From assembly GCF_000986795.1 (NCBI RefSeq), contig NZ_LAYZ01000024.1, positions 1-64,000 of the forward strand: DNA of 64,000 nt, in the 5' to 3' direction. The translations under genes were made by a program, and so were the position numbers. The notes beneath the pieces are model-generated. The model did no database searches. It saw only the letters and a program-made list of their open reading frames with translations, and was not told the origin of the DNA. Positions 19,349-32,633 of the stretch are shown here, in pieces (position 1 is the first letter of the stretch; each line of letters begins with the position of its first letter). Source of the DNA: Salinicoccus sediminis. Lineage in GTDB: Bacteria; Bacillota; Bacilli; Staphylococcales; Salinicoccaceae.

Positions 19349-21445
19349 ATGCTCAGAGCTTATCTCGACTCATCTGATGAAATTACAGTCAGACCTTTTG
19401 ATGGTCATGAATTGGACTATGGGAATATAAACCTGTTTCAGGACGGGACTCTGATGGAGCGGGAAAGTGCAGTGGTTTCAGACGGACAGATCCGCCTGAA
19501 ATATAAAGAGGATATCGCCCTCGATCAATTTGCCCATATAGAATATGACGGGAGAATGTATCCGCTGATGAACGGAACGTACGTCCATTCCATCGATTTC
19601 GATATGAAGTATTCGACCGGCGAAGAAATGGGCGCCGCCTACACGAGAACCCATACGGTATTCAGAGTGTTTGCGCCGACCGCAGTCAGCTGCCGGCTGC
19701 TGCTCGATCACGAACCGCGGGAGATGGATAAGAAAGGCGGCTATTTCGAAACCACAGTCCATTCAGACTGCCACGGCCGTCACTATCACTACGAAGTCAG
19801 CCATAATGATGTGACCCATTTCGTCATCGACCCCTACGTTAAGGGTGTGTCGGCGAACTCCCGGGAGGCCATGGTAATTGATTTCGAACGGATTAACCCG
19901 GGCTTCAGGGTACATCCCGTCCCTGATGTCCAAAATGACGAGGCCGTCATCTACGAAATACACATACGGGATATGACCACCCATCCGAACAGCGGGGTGA
20001 AACAAGAATACCGGGGGAAATACCGCGGCATGGCTGAATATGCCTTCACAGAACACGGTCTATCGAGCGGCCTCAACTATTTGAAGGAACTCGGTATCAC
20101 CCATGTCGAGTTCATGCCTGTCAATGACTTTCCCACCGTCGATGAACTCAATGCTTCGAAAAGCTATAACTGGGGATACGACCCGATGTTCTTCATGGCC
20201 CCTGAAGGCAGTTATGCCAGCGATCCGAACAACCCGCTGATCCGGGTGCTCGAATTGCAGGAACTGGTGAAAGCTGTGCATGAAAACGGCATGAAAGTCA
20301 TCCTCGATGTGGTGCTCAACCACGTTTACGAGGTGGAAAATTCCAGTTTTGAAAAACTCGTCCCGGGCTACTATTTCAGGCATAACGCCGACCTTTCCCT
20401 GTCAAACGGCACAGGCGTGGGCAATGATTTCGCTTCTGAAAAGCTGATGGCAAGACGGTTCATCCACGATACCATCTCGTTCTGGCTCGATTATTACCGG
20501 GTGGACGGCTTCAGGTTCGACCTGATGGGCGCGCTCGATATCGAAACGATGCAGGGCGTCGCAGAAATCTCCCGGCGTCAGGACCGTGAAATATTTCTGC
20601 TCGGTGAAGGCTGGGATCTGCCGACCGCCCTCGATCAATCCAAAAAGACACTGCCCGACGCCGGAGGCCGTCCCGGATCCATACATTTCTTCAACGATCA
20701 TTTCAGGGATGCAGTCAAAGGCAATAATTTTGAACTTGCTGCAAAAGGGTATGTGAATGGTGAGGGCGCAGGAATAGATGAAATCCGTAATATGTTCACC
20801 GGCTCTTTTGAAGGTTTTTCCGCAGACATGAGCATCAATTATGTGGAAGTCCATGACAACCACACATTATATGACCGTTTGAGGTATTCCTCCGGCAAAC
20901 GCCAGTATGTGCTTGAAAGCCAGCATCAGCTTGCCACGGCGCTCGTCCTTCTGTCATTCGGCACACCGTTTCTGCACGCCGGACAGGAATTCTTCCGGAC
21001 CAAATTCGGTCACGGCAATACTTACAACCTGAGCGACATGCTGAACAGGATGGACTGGAACCGGCGTGCCAAATATCAGGATAATATCGAATTTGTGAAA
21101 TCCCTCATTGCATTCAGGAAATCTGAACCGGTGTTCAGACTAAAGGACCGGGAACCGGTGGAGAAAGCGGTGACCCTCCTTTCATTCGAACGCATGCCCC
21201 GGGTATTCGGTGCCAGAATCAGATACAGGAACAGTGATTTCATAATTCTGATCAATCCGACGGAGACTTCGGCGGAACTTTCCTTAGGAAGCGATGAGGC
21301 CTTCGGCGTCAGGCTTTCCAATCAGCGGAGTACGGATAAAGCCGTCTATAGGAACAATTTTTATATAAAAGGCTACGAAGTTGTGATTCTTGCAAAGTCA
21401 GGCAGTGAATCTATAAACATTGAGGAGCGTGGATTGAATGGATAG
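19349..21445 (+). CDS. pulA: Type I pullulanase (alpha-1,6-glucan debranching enzyme)
   Basis: Hydrolyses alpha-1,6 linkages. The type I pullulanase marker YNWGYDP is near residue 273. GH13 catalytic residues are in VDGFRFDLMG (nucleophile, about 389), LLGEGWD (acid, about 419) and VEVHDNHTLYDRL (about 501). An N-terminal CBM48/N domain is present. No signal peptide or anchor is visible, so an intracellular glycogen-debranching role is inferred. The start is the second in-frame ATG, because GGAGG lies 5 nt before it and the first ATG overlaps that site. 698 residues. Divergent from glgB; overlaps the next gene by 8 nt. Confidence 0.92.
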   Translation: MLRAYLDSSDEITVRPFDGHELDYGNINLFQDGTLMERESAVVSDGQIRLKYKEDIALDQFAHIEYDGRMYPLMNGTYVHSIDFDMKYSTGEEMGAAYTRTHTVFRVFAPTAVSCRLLLDHEPREMDKKGGYFETTVHSDCHGRHYHYEVSHNDVTHFVIDPYVKGVSANSREAMVIDFERINPGFRVHPVPDVQNDEAVIYEIHIRDMTTHPNSGVKQEYRGKYRGMAEYAFTEHGLSSGLNYLKELGITHVEFMPVNDFPTVDELNASKSYNWGYDPMFFMAPEGSYASDPNNPLIRVLELQELVKAVHENGMKVILDVVLNHVYEVENSSFEKLVPGYYFRHNADLSLSNGTGVGNDFASEKLMARRFIHDTISFWLDYYRVDGFRFDLMGALDIETMQGVAEISRRQDREIFLLGEGWDLPTALDQSKKTLPDAGGRPGSIHFFNDHFRDAVKGNNFELAAKGYVNGEGAGIDEIRNMFTGSFEGFSADMSINYVEVHDNHTLYDRLRYSSGKRQYVLESQHQLATALVLLSFGTPFLHAGQEFFRTKFGHGNTYNLSDMLNRMDWNRRAKYQDNIEFVKSLIAFRKSEPVFRLKDREPVEKAVTLLSFERMPRVFGARIRYRNSDFIILINPTETSAELSLGSDEAFGVRLSNQRSTDKAVYRNNFYIKGYEVVILAKSGSESINIEERGLNG

Positions 21446-23081
21446 GAAGCAATGGGAAGACCACATCAACGGAAGTTTCATAGACAGGAAAAGTTATGAA
21501 GCACTGAGTACGGAAGATAAGGAGGAAGCATTTGGCGACACCCTGTCTTTCGGGACGGCAGGCATCAGGGGGAAGATCGGGCTCGGGCCAAACCGCCTGA
21601 ACCGCTATACTGTCGAAAAGGTGGCGCTCGGGCTCGCGCATTCACTGAAGGATGAAGCTGATCCGGTTGTTGTGATCGGCTATGATACAAGGCATTTCTC
21701 CATCGAATTTTCACAGACCATGGCCGCAGTCCTTGCACACAACGGCATTTCAGTCAAGGTGACAAAGCAGTACACTTCAACACCTGAGCTTTCATTTTTC
21801 GTACGCAGTTACGGCGCTTCCATCGGAGTAATGATCACAGCAAGCCATAACCCGCCCGAATACAACGGCATCAAGGTATACGGGCCGGACGGTGCCCAGC
21901 TGATCGATGCACCGGCTGCCGCCCTCAGCGAAAAGATCAATGCGATCGAGGATGTATTCTCCATCGGAAGCAAACCGTTCGAAGAGGGTCTCGGGGAAGG
22001 AATCATCCAGTATGTATCAGGTGCAGTGGAGGACAGCTACAGGAAGCATGTCACAGATTTCATCGGCAGCATCCCTGAATCGGAGCTATCCATCGTGTTC
22101 TCAAGCCTGCACGGCACAAGTGTGCCCATCGTTCCCGACCTGCTCGATTCTCTCGGCTTCAGTAATTACTCGCTTGTAACTGAACAGTGTGTGCCCGACG
22201 GCGACTTCCCGACCACCGCTTCCCCGAACCCTGAAAGCCCGGAAGCATTCGAATACTCGAAGGCGCTCGGGCGTGAGACCGGTGCAGATCTGCTGATTGC
22301 CACAGACCCCGATGCGGACAGGATGGGCGTGATCGTCAGGAATGAAGACAGATATGTACATCTGAATGGCAACCAGCTCGGGATTTTATTGCTGGATCAG
22401 CGCATGAAGGAGCATAGGGACAGAACGCCTGTGGTCATAAAATCCATCGTTACGAGCGATCTTGGCCGTAAAATCACGGAAGCCGCCGGCGGGGAAATGA
22501 TCGAAGTGCTGACCGGCTTCAAATATATCGGCGAGCAGATAAAGTCTCTGGAAAATGATGATGATAAACAGTTCGTGCTCGGCTATGAGGAGAGCTACGG
22601 CTACCTGCTCGAGCCATTCGTCAGGGACAAAGACGCTATCCAGGTGGTGCCTTATATCATATCCATGGCGGCCGGGCTCAGAAATGAGGGGCGGACGCTC
22701 GTCGATCATCTTGAGGACATATACGAGGAACACGGACGGATTATGGAAGTCCTGTACAGCCACACATTCGAGGGTACAGAAGGCCGTGAAAACATCGACG
22801 AGATCATGAGCCAGTTCAGAAGGAATACGCCCAAAGAGATCGGCAGACGGGAAGTCATCCTGATCGAGGATTTCCTTCTCGGCAGGCGTACCGATAACTC
22901 AGGCAACAGTGAAGAAATCGATCTTCCCGAAGCCAATGTCATCAAGCTCCATTTCAAGGACGGCTGGATCGCCCTCAGACCTTCGGGTACTGAACCCAAA
23001 ATAAAGCTCTATGTATCACTGGACAGCACACAGATCGAACAGGAGGCCAAGATCATCAATGATATGATCTTCGGTGTTTAG
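21438..23081 (+). CDS. pgcA: Alpha-phosphoglucomutase (PgcA type)
   Basis: Interconverts glucose-6-phosphate and glucose-1-phosphate, supplying GlgC and also UDP-glucose for wall and lipid glycans. The phosphoserine loop TASHNPPEYNG has the active Ser at residue 136. The metal loop DPDADRMG is near 291-298, the sugar-binding GYEES near 382, and the phosphate-binding RPSGTEPKIK near the C-terminus. 547 residues, PgcA-like length. ATG overlaps the pullulanase stop by 8 nt, so the pair is an operon. Whether another phosphoglucomutase exists elsewhere cannot be seen here. Confidence 0.93.
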   Translation: MDRKQWEDHINGSFIDRKSYEALSTEDKEEAFGDTLSFGTAGIRGKIGLGPNRLNRYTVEKVALGLAHSLKDEADPVVVIGYDTRHFSIEFSQTMAAVLAHNGISVKVTKQYTSTPELSFFVRSYGASIGVMITASHNPPEYNGIKVYGPDGAQLIDAPAAALSEKINAIEDVFSIGSKPFEEGLGEGIIQYVSGAVEDSYRKHVTDFIGSIPESELSIVFSSLHGTSVPIVPDLLDSLGFSNYSLVTEQCVPDGDFPTTASPNPESPEAFEYSKALGRETGADLLIATDPDADRMGVIVRNEDRYVHLNGNQLGILLLDQRMKEHRDRTPVVIKSIVTSDLGRKITEAAGGEMIEVLTGFKYIGEQIKSLENDDDKQFVLGYEESYGYLLEPFVRDKDAIQVVPYIISMAAGLRNEGRTLVDHLEDIYEEHGRIMEVLYSHTFEGTEGRENIDEIMSQFRRNTPKEIGRREVILIEDFLLGRRTDNSGNSEEIDLPEANVIKLHFKDGWIALRPSGTEPKIKLYVSLDSTQIEQEAKIINDMIFGV

Positions 23082-23150
23082 GCATCCATATGCACAAAAG
23101 GATACTGAAAAGAGCTTAGAAAGTTAATATGCAGCAAATATATCAGACAA

Positions 23151-23196
23151 AACCCGTGCGTCAGGTCCCCAGGATACTGACGCACGGGTTGTTTTT
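23151..23196. terminator. Terminator between pgcA and pyrE
   Basis: A 14-bp perfect stem (AACCCGTGCGTCAG/CTGACGCACGGGTT) with a 12-nt loop. The plus side continues GTTTTTTG, a good terminator for pgcA. The minus side continues TTTTGTC, so it can also end the pyr operon after pyrE. Confidence 0.88.
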
Positions 23197-23217
23197 TGCA
23201 TAGATTCTTATTTTCCT

Positions 23218-23822
23218 TCACAGGCTGTTCTTGAAATCGATGACAGTCTGCTTCTTCGATTCATCCAATGTACCTTTTTCCATGCTGACGTCAAGGAGTG
23301 CATCGAGGCCGCTCAGTGTATGGAAGGCTGCCTCCGCCGCTTCGAATGCATCGGCCGCCTTTTTGATACCGTAGGTGAAGATCGCGAATACACCCATCAC
23401 TTCAGCGCCGTTCTCCCTGAGTGCCCAGACCGCCTCCAGGCTGGAGCCGCCGGTTGAGATCAGGTCTTCGATGACGACCACTTTGCGGCCGGATACATCG
23501 GCACCTTCAATCTGGTTGCCTTTGCCGTGCTTTTTCCTGGATCCGCGCACATAGCACATCGGCAGATCCATACGCTCGCTGATATAGGCAGCATGGGGAA
23601 TGCCTGCAGTGGAAGTGCCTGCAATGACTTCCACATCCGGTGCATAGTGCTTAATCAGTTCCGTGAACGCATCCGCAATTTCTGCGCGTGCATGGACATC
23701 GCCGATGACTTTCCTGTTGTCACAGTATATCGGCGCAACGATTCCGCTCGACCATGTGAATGGATTGTCCGGCCTGAGTTCCACCGCATTTATATCGAGA
23801 AGTATTTCCGCTATTCTTTCCT

Positions 23823-23826
<4 letters not shown>
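23218..23826 (-). CDS. pyrE: Orotate phosphoribosyltransferase
   Basis: Joins orotate and PRPP to give OMP. The PRPP-binding motif is VVVIEDLISTGGSSLEAV near residue 115, and YVRGSRKKHGKG carries catalytic-loop lysines. About 202 residues from the ATG that overlaps the pyrF stop (ATGA); an upstream in-frame start inside pyrF is not supported. Last gene of the pyr operon. Confidence 0.95.
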
Positions 23827-26208
<2,382 letters not shown>

Positions 26209-26216
26209 TCCATCAC

Positions 26217-29200
26217 CTACATTTTTTCCATATTGAATGTCATGCTTTCAATCACTTCCACAAGCGTCCGCGCCGTATCAAGGGATGTCAGGCATGGTAT
26301 GCCGTTTTCCACGGATTCCCTCCGGATGCGGAAGCCGTCGCGTTCAACCTGCTTGCCTTTTGTCATCGTGTTGACGACAATCTGCACACTGCCGCCCTGT
26401 ATCGCGCCGAGCAGGCTGGTCTGTCCCGCTCCTACTTTGTCAACTGTGATGAATGGAATGCCATGTTTAGCCAGAGTCCTGCCGGTGCCTTCTGTCGCCA
26501 TCAGTCTGTAACCGCACTGGGACAGCCTGCGGGCAAGCTCCACCGCTTCTTCCTTGTCTTTATCCGCCACAGTGAACAGAACAGTGCCGTGGTCTTTGAC
26601 TTCAAGACCGCTTGCGACAAGCCCCTTGAAAAGTGCCTTGTTCAGACTCATATCCTTACCCATGACCTCACCGGTCGATTTCATTTCCGGTCCGAGTGTG
26701 ATGTCAACGTTTTTCAGCTTGCTGAAGCTGAACACGGGGGCTTTGACATGATAGCCTTCCTTGAACGGTGCGAGTCCCGGCTGGAATCCGGCCTCTTCGA
26801 TTTTCATCCCGAGGATGGCCTTCATTGCAAGGTTTGCCATAGGGATTCCAGTGATCTTGCTCATGAACGGCACTGTACGGCTCGCTCTCGGATTGACTTC
26901 GAGCACATAGATTTCACCATCTGAGAGGACGAACTGTATATTGATCAGCCCGACCGTATTCAACCCGAGTGCCAGCCTCTCTGTATAATCCCTGAGCGTA
27001 TCGATTTCACTGTCTGATAGAGTCACCGGCGGATAGACCGCGATGGAATCACCGGAGTGCACACCCGCGCGTTCGATATGCTCCATGATGCCCGGGATGA
27101 TCACTTTCTCACCGTCGCTGATGGCATCCACTTCAATCTCCTTGCCGGTCAGGTAGCGGTCGATCAGCACCGGGTGTTCCGGGGAGGCCTTGACGGCGTC
27201 CCTCATATAGTTTTTCAGTTCCGTTTCGTTATAGACGATTTCCATTGCACGTCCACCCAGCACATAGCTTGGGCGCACAAGTACCGGATAGCCGATGTAT
27301 TCGGCATTTCCGAGCGCCTCTTCTTCATTGGTCGCTGTCTTCCCGAGCGGCTGCGGAACGTCGATGTCATGCAGCAGCTGTTCGAATCGTTTCCTGTTCT
27401 CCGCCCTGTCAAGATCATCAAGCGTCGTGCCGAGAATTTTCACGCCGTCCGCTTCCAGCTTGTCGGCCAGGTTGATCGCCGTCTGGCCTCCGAACTGGAC
27501 AACCACGCCTTCAGGCTGTTCGTGTTCGATGATGTTCATCACGTCTTCATGCGTCAGAGGTTCGAAATAAAGTTTGTCGGATATTGAAAAGTCCGTTGAC
27601 ACGGTTTCCGGGTTGTTGTTGACGATAATTGCCTCGTACCCTGCTTCCTGTATGGCCCATACGGCATGGACTGTCGCATAGTCGAACTCAACCCCCTGAC
27701 CGATGCGGATCGGTCCGCTGCCGAGCACAAGGATCTTTTTCCTGTCGCTTCTCACCGATTCGTTTTCAAACTCGTAGGTACCATAGAAATACGGGGTGGC
27801 CGATTCAAATTCCGCAGCGCATGTATCCACCATCTTATAGACAGGCATGATGCCGTTCTCCCTGCGCATCCTGAACACCGCAGATTTATCAGTATTCCAG
27901 CGATGTGCAATGACCCTGTCGCTGAAGCCGTACTCCTTCGCCCATTTCAGATGCGGAATGGAACCGGTATTCTCTTTCAGCTCATGTTCAATGTCGATGA
28001 TATGCTGGAACTTCCTCAAAAAGAACATGTCTATCATGGTCCATTCATGGATTTCCTCCATGGAAACCCCGCGCCTCAGCGCCTCGCCAATGTAGAACAG
28101 CCTTTCATCACTCTGTGCCTCGATCATGCGGATGATGTAGTCAAGCTCAAACTTGTCACCGTTCGGCAGACCGAGATGATGCACTCCGTATTCAAGGGAA
28201 CGGATCGCTTTTAAGAGTGATTCCTCATACGTACGGCCGATGGCCATTACTTCACCGGTCGCCTTCATCTGTGTCCCGAGCTTGCGTTCACCCTTGGCAA
28301 ACTTGTCGAACGGGAAACGCGGTATTTTCGATACCACATAGTCGATAGCCGGTTCAAAGGCGGCATAGCTCGTTTCCGTCACCGGGTTGATCATCTCATC
28401 CAGCGTCAGGCCGACTGCAATCTTGGCAGCAAGCTTTGCGATCGGATACCCCGTCGCCTTCGACGCCAGGGCGGATGACCTTGAGACCCTCGGATTCACT
28501 TCGATGATATAGTAGTCGAATGAATGCGGGTCGAGTGCCAGCTGCACGTTACAGCCGCCTTCGATGCCGAGCTCGCGGATGACATCGAGTGACACATCAC
28601 GCAGCATCTGGTTCTCCTTATCCGTCAGCGTCTGCGTCGGGGCAACGACGATGGAGTCGCCGGTATGGATGCCGACGGGATCGATGTTTTCCATGTTACA
28701 TACGACGATGGCATTATCATTCGAGTCCCTCATCACTTCGTATTCTATTTCCTTGAAGCCGGCGATGGACTTTTCGACCAGGCACTGGCTGACCGGCGAA
28801 TATTTCAGCCCGTTCGCCACGATTTCCCTGAGGTCGTCTTCGTTGTAGCATATGCCGCCGCCTGTGCCGCCCATCGTGAATGCCGGACGGACGATGAACG
28901 GATAGCCCACCTTTCCGACAAAGTCATAGGCCTGATCTACCGTATTGATGATATCCGATTCAGGCACAGGAACCTCCATCTGGTTCATGAGTGTCCTGAA
29001 CAGATCACGATCCTCCGCCTGTTTGATGGAATCGAGTCTTGTACCGAGCAGTTCAACACTGTTCTCCTCAAGAACACCGAGCCTGTCAAGCTCAACAGCC
29101 ATGTTCAGGCCGACCTGTCCGCCGAGCGTCGGCAGGAGGGCATCCGGCTGTTCCTTGCGGATGATCCTGGACAGGAAATCCGTCGTCAGCGGCTCTATGT

Positions 29201-29393
29201 AGACCACATCGGCAATCTCCTTATCCGTCATGATCGTGGCCGGGTTCGAGTTTACAAGGATGACGCGGTAGCCCTCCTCCTTGAGCGCGAGGCAGGCCTG
29301 TGTGCCTGCGTAGTCGAATTCCGCTGCCTGGCCGATGATGATCGGGCCGCTGCCTATTACCATGATTGTTTTGATGTCTGCACGTTTAGGCAT
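26217..29393 (-). CDS. carB: Carbamoyl phosphate synthase large subunit
   Basis: Makes carbamoyl phosphate from bicarbonate, ammonia (from CarA) and two ATP. Two tandem ATP-grasp halves are visible: [17 protein letters not shown] at the N-terminus and [17 protein letters not shown] near residue 560. The C-terminal MGS-like allosteric domain (about 930-1058) is where UMP/ornithine effects act in this family. 1058 residues, complete. The ATG overlaps carA by 8 nt with AAGGAGG 6 nt upstream. Being the only car pair seen and located in the pyr operon, it likely serves pyrimidine synthesis mainly. Confidence 0.97.
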   Translation of the reverse strand: MPKRADIKTIMVIGSGPIIIGQAAEFDYAGTQACLALKEEGYRVILVNSNPATIMTDKEIADVVYIEPLTTDFLSRIIRKEQPDALLPTLGGQVGLNMAVELDRLGVLEENSVELLGTRLDSIKQAEDRDLFRTLMNQMEVPVPESDIINTVDQAYDFVGKVGYPFIVRPAFTMGGTGGGICYNEDDLREIVANGLKYSPVSQCLVEKSIAGFKEIEYEVMRDSNDNAIVVCNMENIDPVGIHTGDSIVVAPTQTLTDKENQMLRDVSLDVIRELGIEGGCNVQLALDPHSFDYYIIEVNPRVSRSSALASKATGYPIAKLAAKIAVGLTLDEMINPVTETSYAAFEPAIDYVVSKIPRFPFDKFAKGERKLGTQMKATGEVMAIGRTYEESLLKAIRSLEYGVHHLGLPNGDKFELDYIIRMIEAQSDERLFYIGEALRRGVSMEEIHEWTMIDMFFLRKFQHIIDIEHELKENTGSIPHLKWAKEYGFSDRVIAHRWNTDKSAVFRMRRENGIMPVYKMVDTCAAEFESATPYFYGTYEFENESVRSDRKKILVLGSGPIRIGQGVEFDYATVHAVWAIQEAGYEAIIVNNNPETVSTDFSISDKLYFEPLTHEDVMNIIEHEQPEGVVVQFGGQTAINLADKLEADGVKILGTTLDDLDRAENRKRFEQLLHDIDVPQPLGKTATNEEEALGNAEYIGYPVLVRPSYVLGGRAMEIVYNETELKNYMRDAVKASPEHPVLIDRYLTGKEIEVDAISDGEKVIIPGIMEHIERAGVHSGDSIAVYPPVTLSDSEIDTLRDYTERLALGLNTVGLINIQFVLSDGEIYVLEVNPRASRTVPFMSKITGIPMANLAMKAILGMKIEEAGFQPGLAPFKEGYHVKAPVFSFSKLKNVDITLGPEMKSTGEVMGKDMSLNKALFKGLVASGLEVKDHGTVLFTVADKDKEEAVELARRLSQCGYRLMATEGTGRTLAKHGIPFITVDKVGAGQTSLLGAIQGGSVQIVVNTMTKGKQVERDGFRIRRESVENGIPCLTSLDTARTLVEVIESMTFNMEKM

Positions 29394-30477
29394 TGTTAGC
29401 CTCCTTTTTTGTTTCCATCATATTTACGAATTCATCGAAAAGGTATCCTGAATCATGCGGTCCTGCAGTTGCTTCCGGATGGTACTGGACGGAGAACACC
29501 GGATGCTTCACGTGTCTGACTCCTTCGACCGTCCTGTCGTTCAGTGCGGTGTGCGTGATTTCAAGCCCGGTGCTCCCGAGCGAGTCTGCATCGAGAGCGA
29601 AGCCGTGGTTCTGTGCAGTGATCTCGACCCGGCCCGTTGCATGATTGATGACCGGCTGGTTGCTTCCCCTGTGTCCGAATTTCATCTTGAAGGACTTCGC
29701 GCCGCAGGCGAGGCCGATGAGCTGATGGCCGAGGCATATGCCGAATAAAGGTACCCTGCCGATGAGATTTTTCACCGTGCGGATGCCCGCCTCCACATCT
29801 TCCGGGTCACCCGGCCCGTTTGAGAGCATCACTCCATCGGGCTTCATCCTCAGGATATCCTCCGCTGTGGTGTCGTGCGGAACGACTGTGACGTCACAGC
29901 CGTGCGTATTGAGCGATCTTACGATATTCTCTTTTTTACCGTAGTCGACAAGCACCACACGTTTCCCCGGTCCGGTTGAAATATACGGCGCCCTGGTGGA
30001 TGCCCGCTTCACCTGGTCCGTCCTGAAACTTGCATTCTGAAGCAGCTCGACCAGCTCTTCATGGTTTTCGTCATCTGTCATGACGGCCTTCATGACCCCC
30101 TTGTCCCTGATCTTCCTTGTGATGCTCCTTGTATCCACGCCGCTGATCCCGGGTATGTTGTGCCTTCTGAGAAAAGAATCCAGTGATTCGGATGCCCGGA
30201 AATTCGAAGGCTCGCTGCACGCTTCCCTTACGACAACCCCCCGCGCCGAAGGGACGAGCGTTTCGTTATCCTCGGTGTTCACGCCCGTGTTCCCGATCAG
30301 CGGGTAGCTGAATGTGATGATCTGGTCGGTATACGACAGGTCTGTAATGATTTCCTGTGCACCGGTCATGGCCGTATTGAACACCAGTTCACCTTCTGCA
30401 GTGCGGTCGCTCCCGAATCTGTATCCTTCATAAACTGTACCGTCTTCCAGTACCAGGTACCTTTTCTCTGTAAGCAT
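29386..30477 (-). CDS. carA: Carbamoyl phosphate synthase small (glutaminase) subunit
   Basis: Releases ammonia from glutamine for CarB. The class I amidotransferase triad is visible: Cys in [13 protein letters not shown] (about residue 247), and His and Glu in VQYHPEAT near 332. The N-terminal CPSase small domain begins [12 protein letters not shown]. 363 residues. The ATG overlaps the pyrC stop (TAATG), and AAGGAGG in the pyrC tail serves as its ribosome site. Confidence 0.96.
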   Translation of the reverse strand: MLTEKRYLVLEDGTVYEGYRFGSDRTAEGELVFNTAMTGAQEIITDLSYTDQIITFSYPLIGNTGVNTEDNETLVPSARGVVVREACSEPSNFRASESLDSFLRRHNIPGISGVDTRSITRKIRDKGVMKAVMTDDENHEELVELLQNASFRTDQVKRASTRAPYISTGPGKRVVLVDYGKKENIVRSLNTHGCDVTVVPHDTTAEDILRMKPDGVMLSNGPGDPEDVEAGIRTVKNLIGRVPLFGICLGHQLIGLACGAKSFKMKFGHRGSNQPVINHATGRVEITAQNHGFALDADSLGSTGLEITHTALNDRTVEGVRHVKHPVFSVQYHPEATAGPHDSGYLFDEFVNMMETKKEANNA

Positions 30478-31751
30478 TATTTTTCCTCCTTGTATGCCAC
30501 GTTGCCGTCGACAATTGTCATGTAGATATCCGCTTCAAGCTGTTCTCCGTGAAATGGCGTGTTCCTTGCCTTGCTGTAGAATTCATTTTTGTCCAGGACG
30601 TACTGCTTCCCAAGATCGATCACCGTAATATCGGCAGCCCGACCCTCTGTGAGGACACCCATGCCGAGACCGAAAACTTCGGACGGTCTGACTGTCAGCC
30701 AGTCCACCAGCTGCTGAAGTGTAAACACCCCGGTTTTCACCAGTTTCGTATAAAGGAGCTGGAAGGCATTTTCACTGCCGGTGATGCCGAACGGCGCCCT
30801 CTCTATGCCAACCGCCTTCTCCTCTTCGGCATGCGGCGCATGGTCTGTCGCGATGCAGTCGATCGTGCCGTCAAGCAGCCCTTCGATGAGTGCCTCACGA
30901 TCTGCCGGCGCCCGAAGCGGCGGGTTCATCTTGAAGTTCGGGTCTTTGCCGGTAATATCCGTATCGTCCAGGACAAGATGGTGCGGCGTGACTTCCGCCG
31001 TCACATGGATGCCCGCCCTCTTGGCATCCCGGATTATGCGCACGCTTTCCTTTGTACTCACATGACATACATGGTAGTGGCAGCCCGCCGCTTCTGCGAG
31101 CAGTATGTCCCTTGCGATATGGACGGATTCGGTCACTGCCGGGATGCCTGGTATATCCAGTTTTTCACTCGTTTCACCTTCATGTATCGCACCGCCGTGT
31201 ATCAGTGTGTTCTCTTCGGTGTGGGCGACGATCGGCATGCCGGTTTCTGCACCTTTGTACATCGCACGGAGCATCATATCCGCACTCTGTACACCGACGC
31301 CGTCATCGGTGAAGGCGAATGCACCCGCTTCCCTGAGTCCTTCGAAATCGACCAGTTCACGGCCGAGCTGGCGTATGGTGATCGAGGCATAGGGCAGCAC
31401 TTTGACATGCGCCGTCTCCCTGATCCGCTTCTGGATGCTGTTCATCGTTTCCACATTGTCCGGTACGGGCCGTGTGTTCGGCATCGGGCAGACGGCAGTG
31501 AACCCGCCCCTTGCTGCTGCCTGTGTCCCCGTCTCTATCGTCTCCTTGTGTTCGCCGCCCGGTTCACGGAGGTGGACATGGACATCCACGAACCCCGGTG
31601 TGACAAGTTTTCCTCCAAGATCGATCACCTCATCTGCCGCCGCATCAACCCTTTCATCCAGGCGTGCAATTTTGCCGTTTTCGATAAGTATATCTCTTCT
31701 CACTTTTTCTTCCTGTTCCAGTACCATTCCATTTTTCAAAAGCAGACTCAT
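30477..31751 (-). CDS. pyrC: Dihydroorotase (type I)
   Basis: Cyclises carbamoyl aspartate to dihydroorotate. The zinc-binding [10 protein letters not shown] has His58 and His60; further metal His residues are in HTEEN and CHVSTKESV, and the catalytic Asp is in ATDHAPH. 424 residues, typical of the Gram-positive type. The ATG follows the pyrB stop directly (TAGATG). Confidence 0.96.
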   Translation of the reverse strand: MSLLLKNGMVLEQEEKVRRDILIENGKIARLDERVDAAADEVIDLGGKLVTPGFVDVHVHLREPGGEHKETIETGTQAAARGGFTAVCPMPNTRPVPDNVETMNSIQKRIRETAHVKVLPYASITIRQLGRELVDFEGLREAGAFAFTDDGVGVQSADMMLRAMYKGAETGMPIVAHTEENTLIHGGAIHEGETSEKLDIPGIPAVTESVHIARDILLAEAAGCHYHVCHVSTKESVRIIRDAKRAGIHVTAEVTPHHLVLDDTDITGKDPNFKMNPPLRAPADREALIEGLLDGTIDCIATDHAPHAEEEKAVGIERAPFGITGSENAFQLLYTKLVKTGVFTLQQLVDWLTVRPSEVFGLGMGVLTEGRAADITVIDLGKQYVLDKNEFYSKARNTPFHGEQLEADIYMTIVDGNVAYKEEK

Positions 31752-32633
31752 CTATTCAACACTCCCCAGAATTTCCTGTAGTACACTCATGCGTGCAAAA
31801 ACACCATTCCTCATCTGTTCAAAAATGACCGATCTTTCGCTTTCAACAAGTTCTTCCGATATCTCAACTCCCCGGTTGACCGGGGCGGGATGCATGATTA
31901 TGGCACCTTCTTTCATGCGCCCGTACCGCGCGGGATTCATGCCGTACTCCCTGTTATAGTCTTCCTTTGTAAACTTCGCTGCGACATCATGCCGCTCGTG
32001 CTGCACGCGGAGCAGCATGATGACATCCGCATTTCCGATTGCCTCATCGAGTTCCGTATATGGCGCCGCAGCGTCATGGTCGACCCATTCAGGCGGTGCC
32101 GCGAAGCGCACATCCGCCCCGAGCCGCTCGAGCGCCTGCTGGTTGCTGTGGGCAACCCGGCTGTGGACGATGTCGCCGGCGATGACGATATTGAGACCGC
32201 GGAAAGTGCCGAACCGCTCGTAGATCGTCATCAGGTCGAGCAGAGACTGTGTTGGATGTGATCCGCTGCCGTCGCCGGCGTTTATCACCGGGATGCCGAG
32301 ACCCGTGAGCTGCCCGTAATACTCCATTTCAGAGTGCCGGATGACCAGAGCATCCGCACCGAGTGATTCGAGTGTCTTGCATGTGTCGTAGAGCGTCTCC
32401 CCTTTTGAAACCGAACTGTAGTTCACATCGAAGGGGATCGATGTGACGTTCATCTTCAGCTCAGCCATCTCGAAACTCGTCTTCGTCCGCGTCGAATTTT
32501 CAAAGAAGAGGTTTGCGATATATCTGGGTTCCTGATAAGGCATATAATTGCCGGCCTTCATCTCAAGCGCCCGTCTGATGAGGCGCATGACCTCCTCCTC
32601 ATCCATGTGTTCCATCGAAAGCAGATTATCCAT
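31752..32633 (-). CDS. pyrB: Aspartate carbamoyltransferase catalytic chain
   Basis: Condenses carbamoyl phosphate and aspartate. The carbamoyl-phosphate motif FFENSTRTKTSFE has S47-T-R-T50, and the HPTQSLLD motif follows in the central region. 293 residues. There is no PyrI regulatory chain, as usual in Firmicutes. The ATG overlaps the pyrP stop by 8 nt. Confidence 0.96.
   Translation of the reverse strand: MDNLLSMEHMDEEEVMRLIRRALEMKAGNYMPYQEPRYIANLFFENSTRTKTSFEMAELKMNVTSIPFDVNYSSVSKGETLYDTCKTLESLGADALVIRHSEMEYYGQLTGLGIPVINAGDGSGSHPTQSLLDLMTIYERFGTFRGLNIVIAGDIVHSRVAHSNQQALERLGADVRFAAPPEWVDHDAAAPYTELDEAIGNADVIMLLRVQHERHDVAAKFTKEDYNREYGMNPARYGRMKEGAIIMHPAPVNRGVEISEELVESERSVIFEQMRNGVFARMSVLQEILGSVE

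Noticed and set aside
28665-29399. 244-residue plus-strand frame over carB
   Set aside because: Antisense shadow of the first ATP-grasp domain of carB, with no supporting signals.
30549-31781. 410-residue plus-strand frame covering pyrC
   Set aside because: Long only because of GC-rich codon structure; low-complexity His/Arg/Cys composition, no start signal, antisense to the pyr operon.
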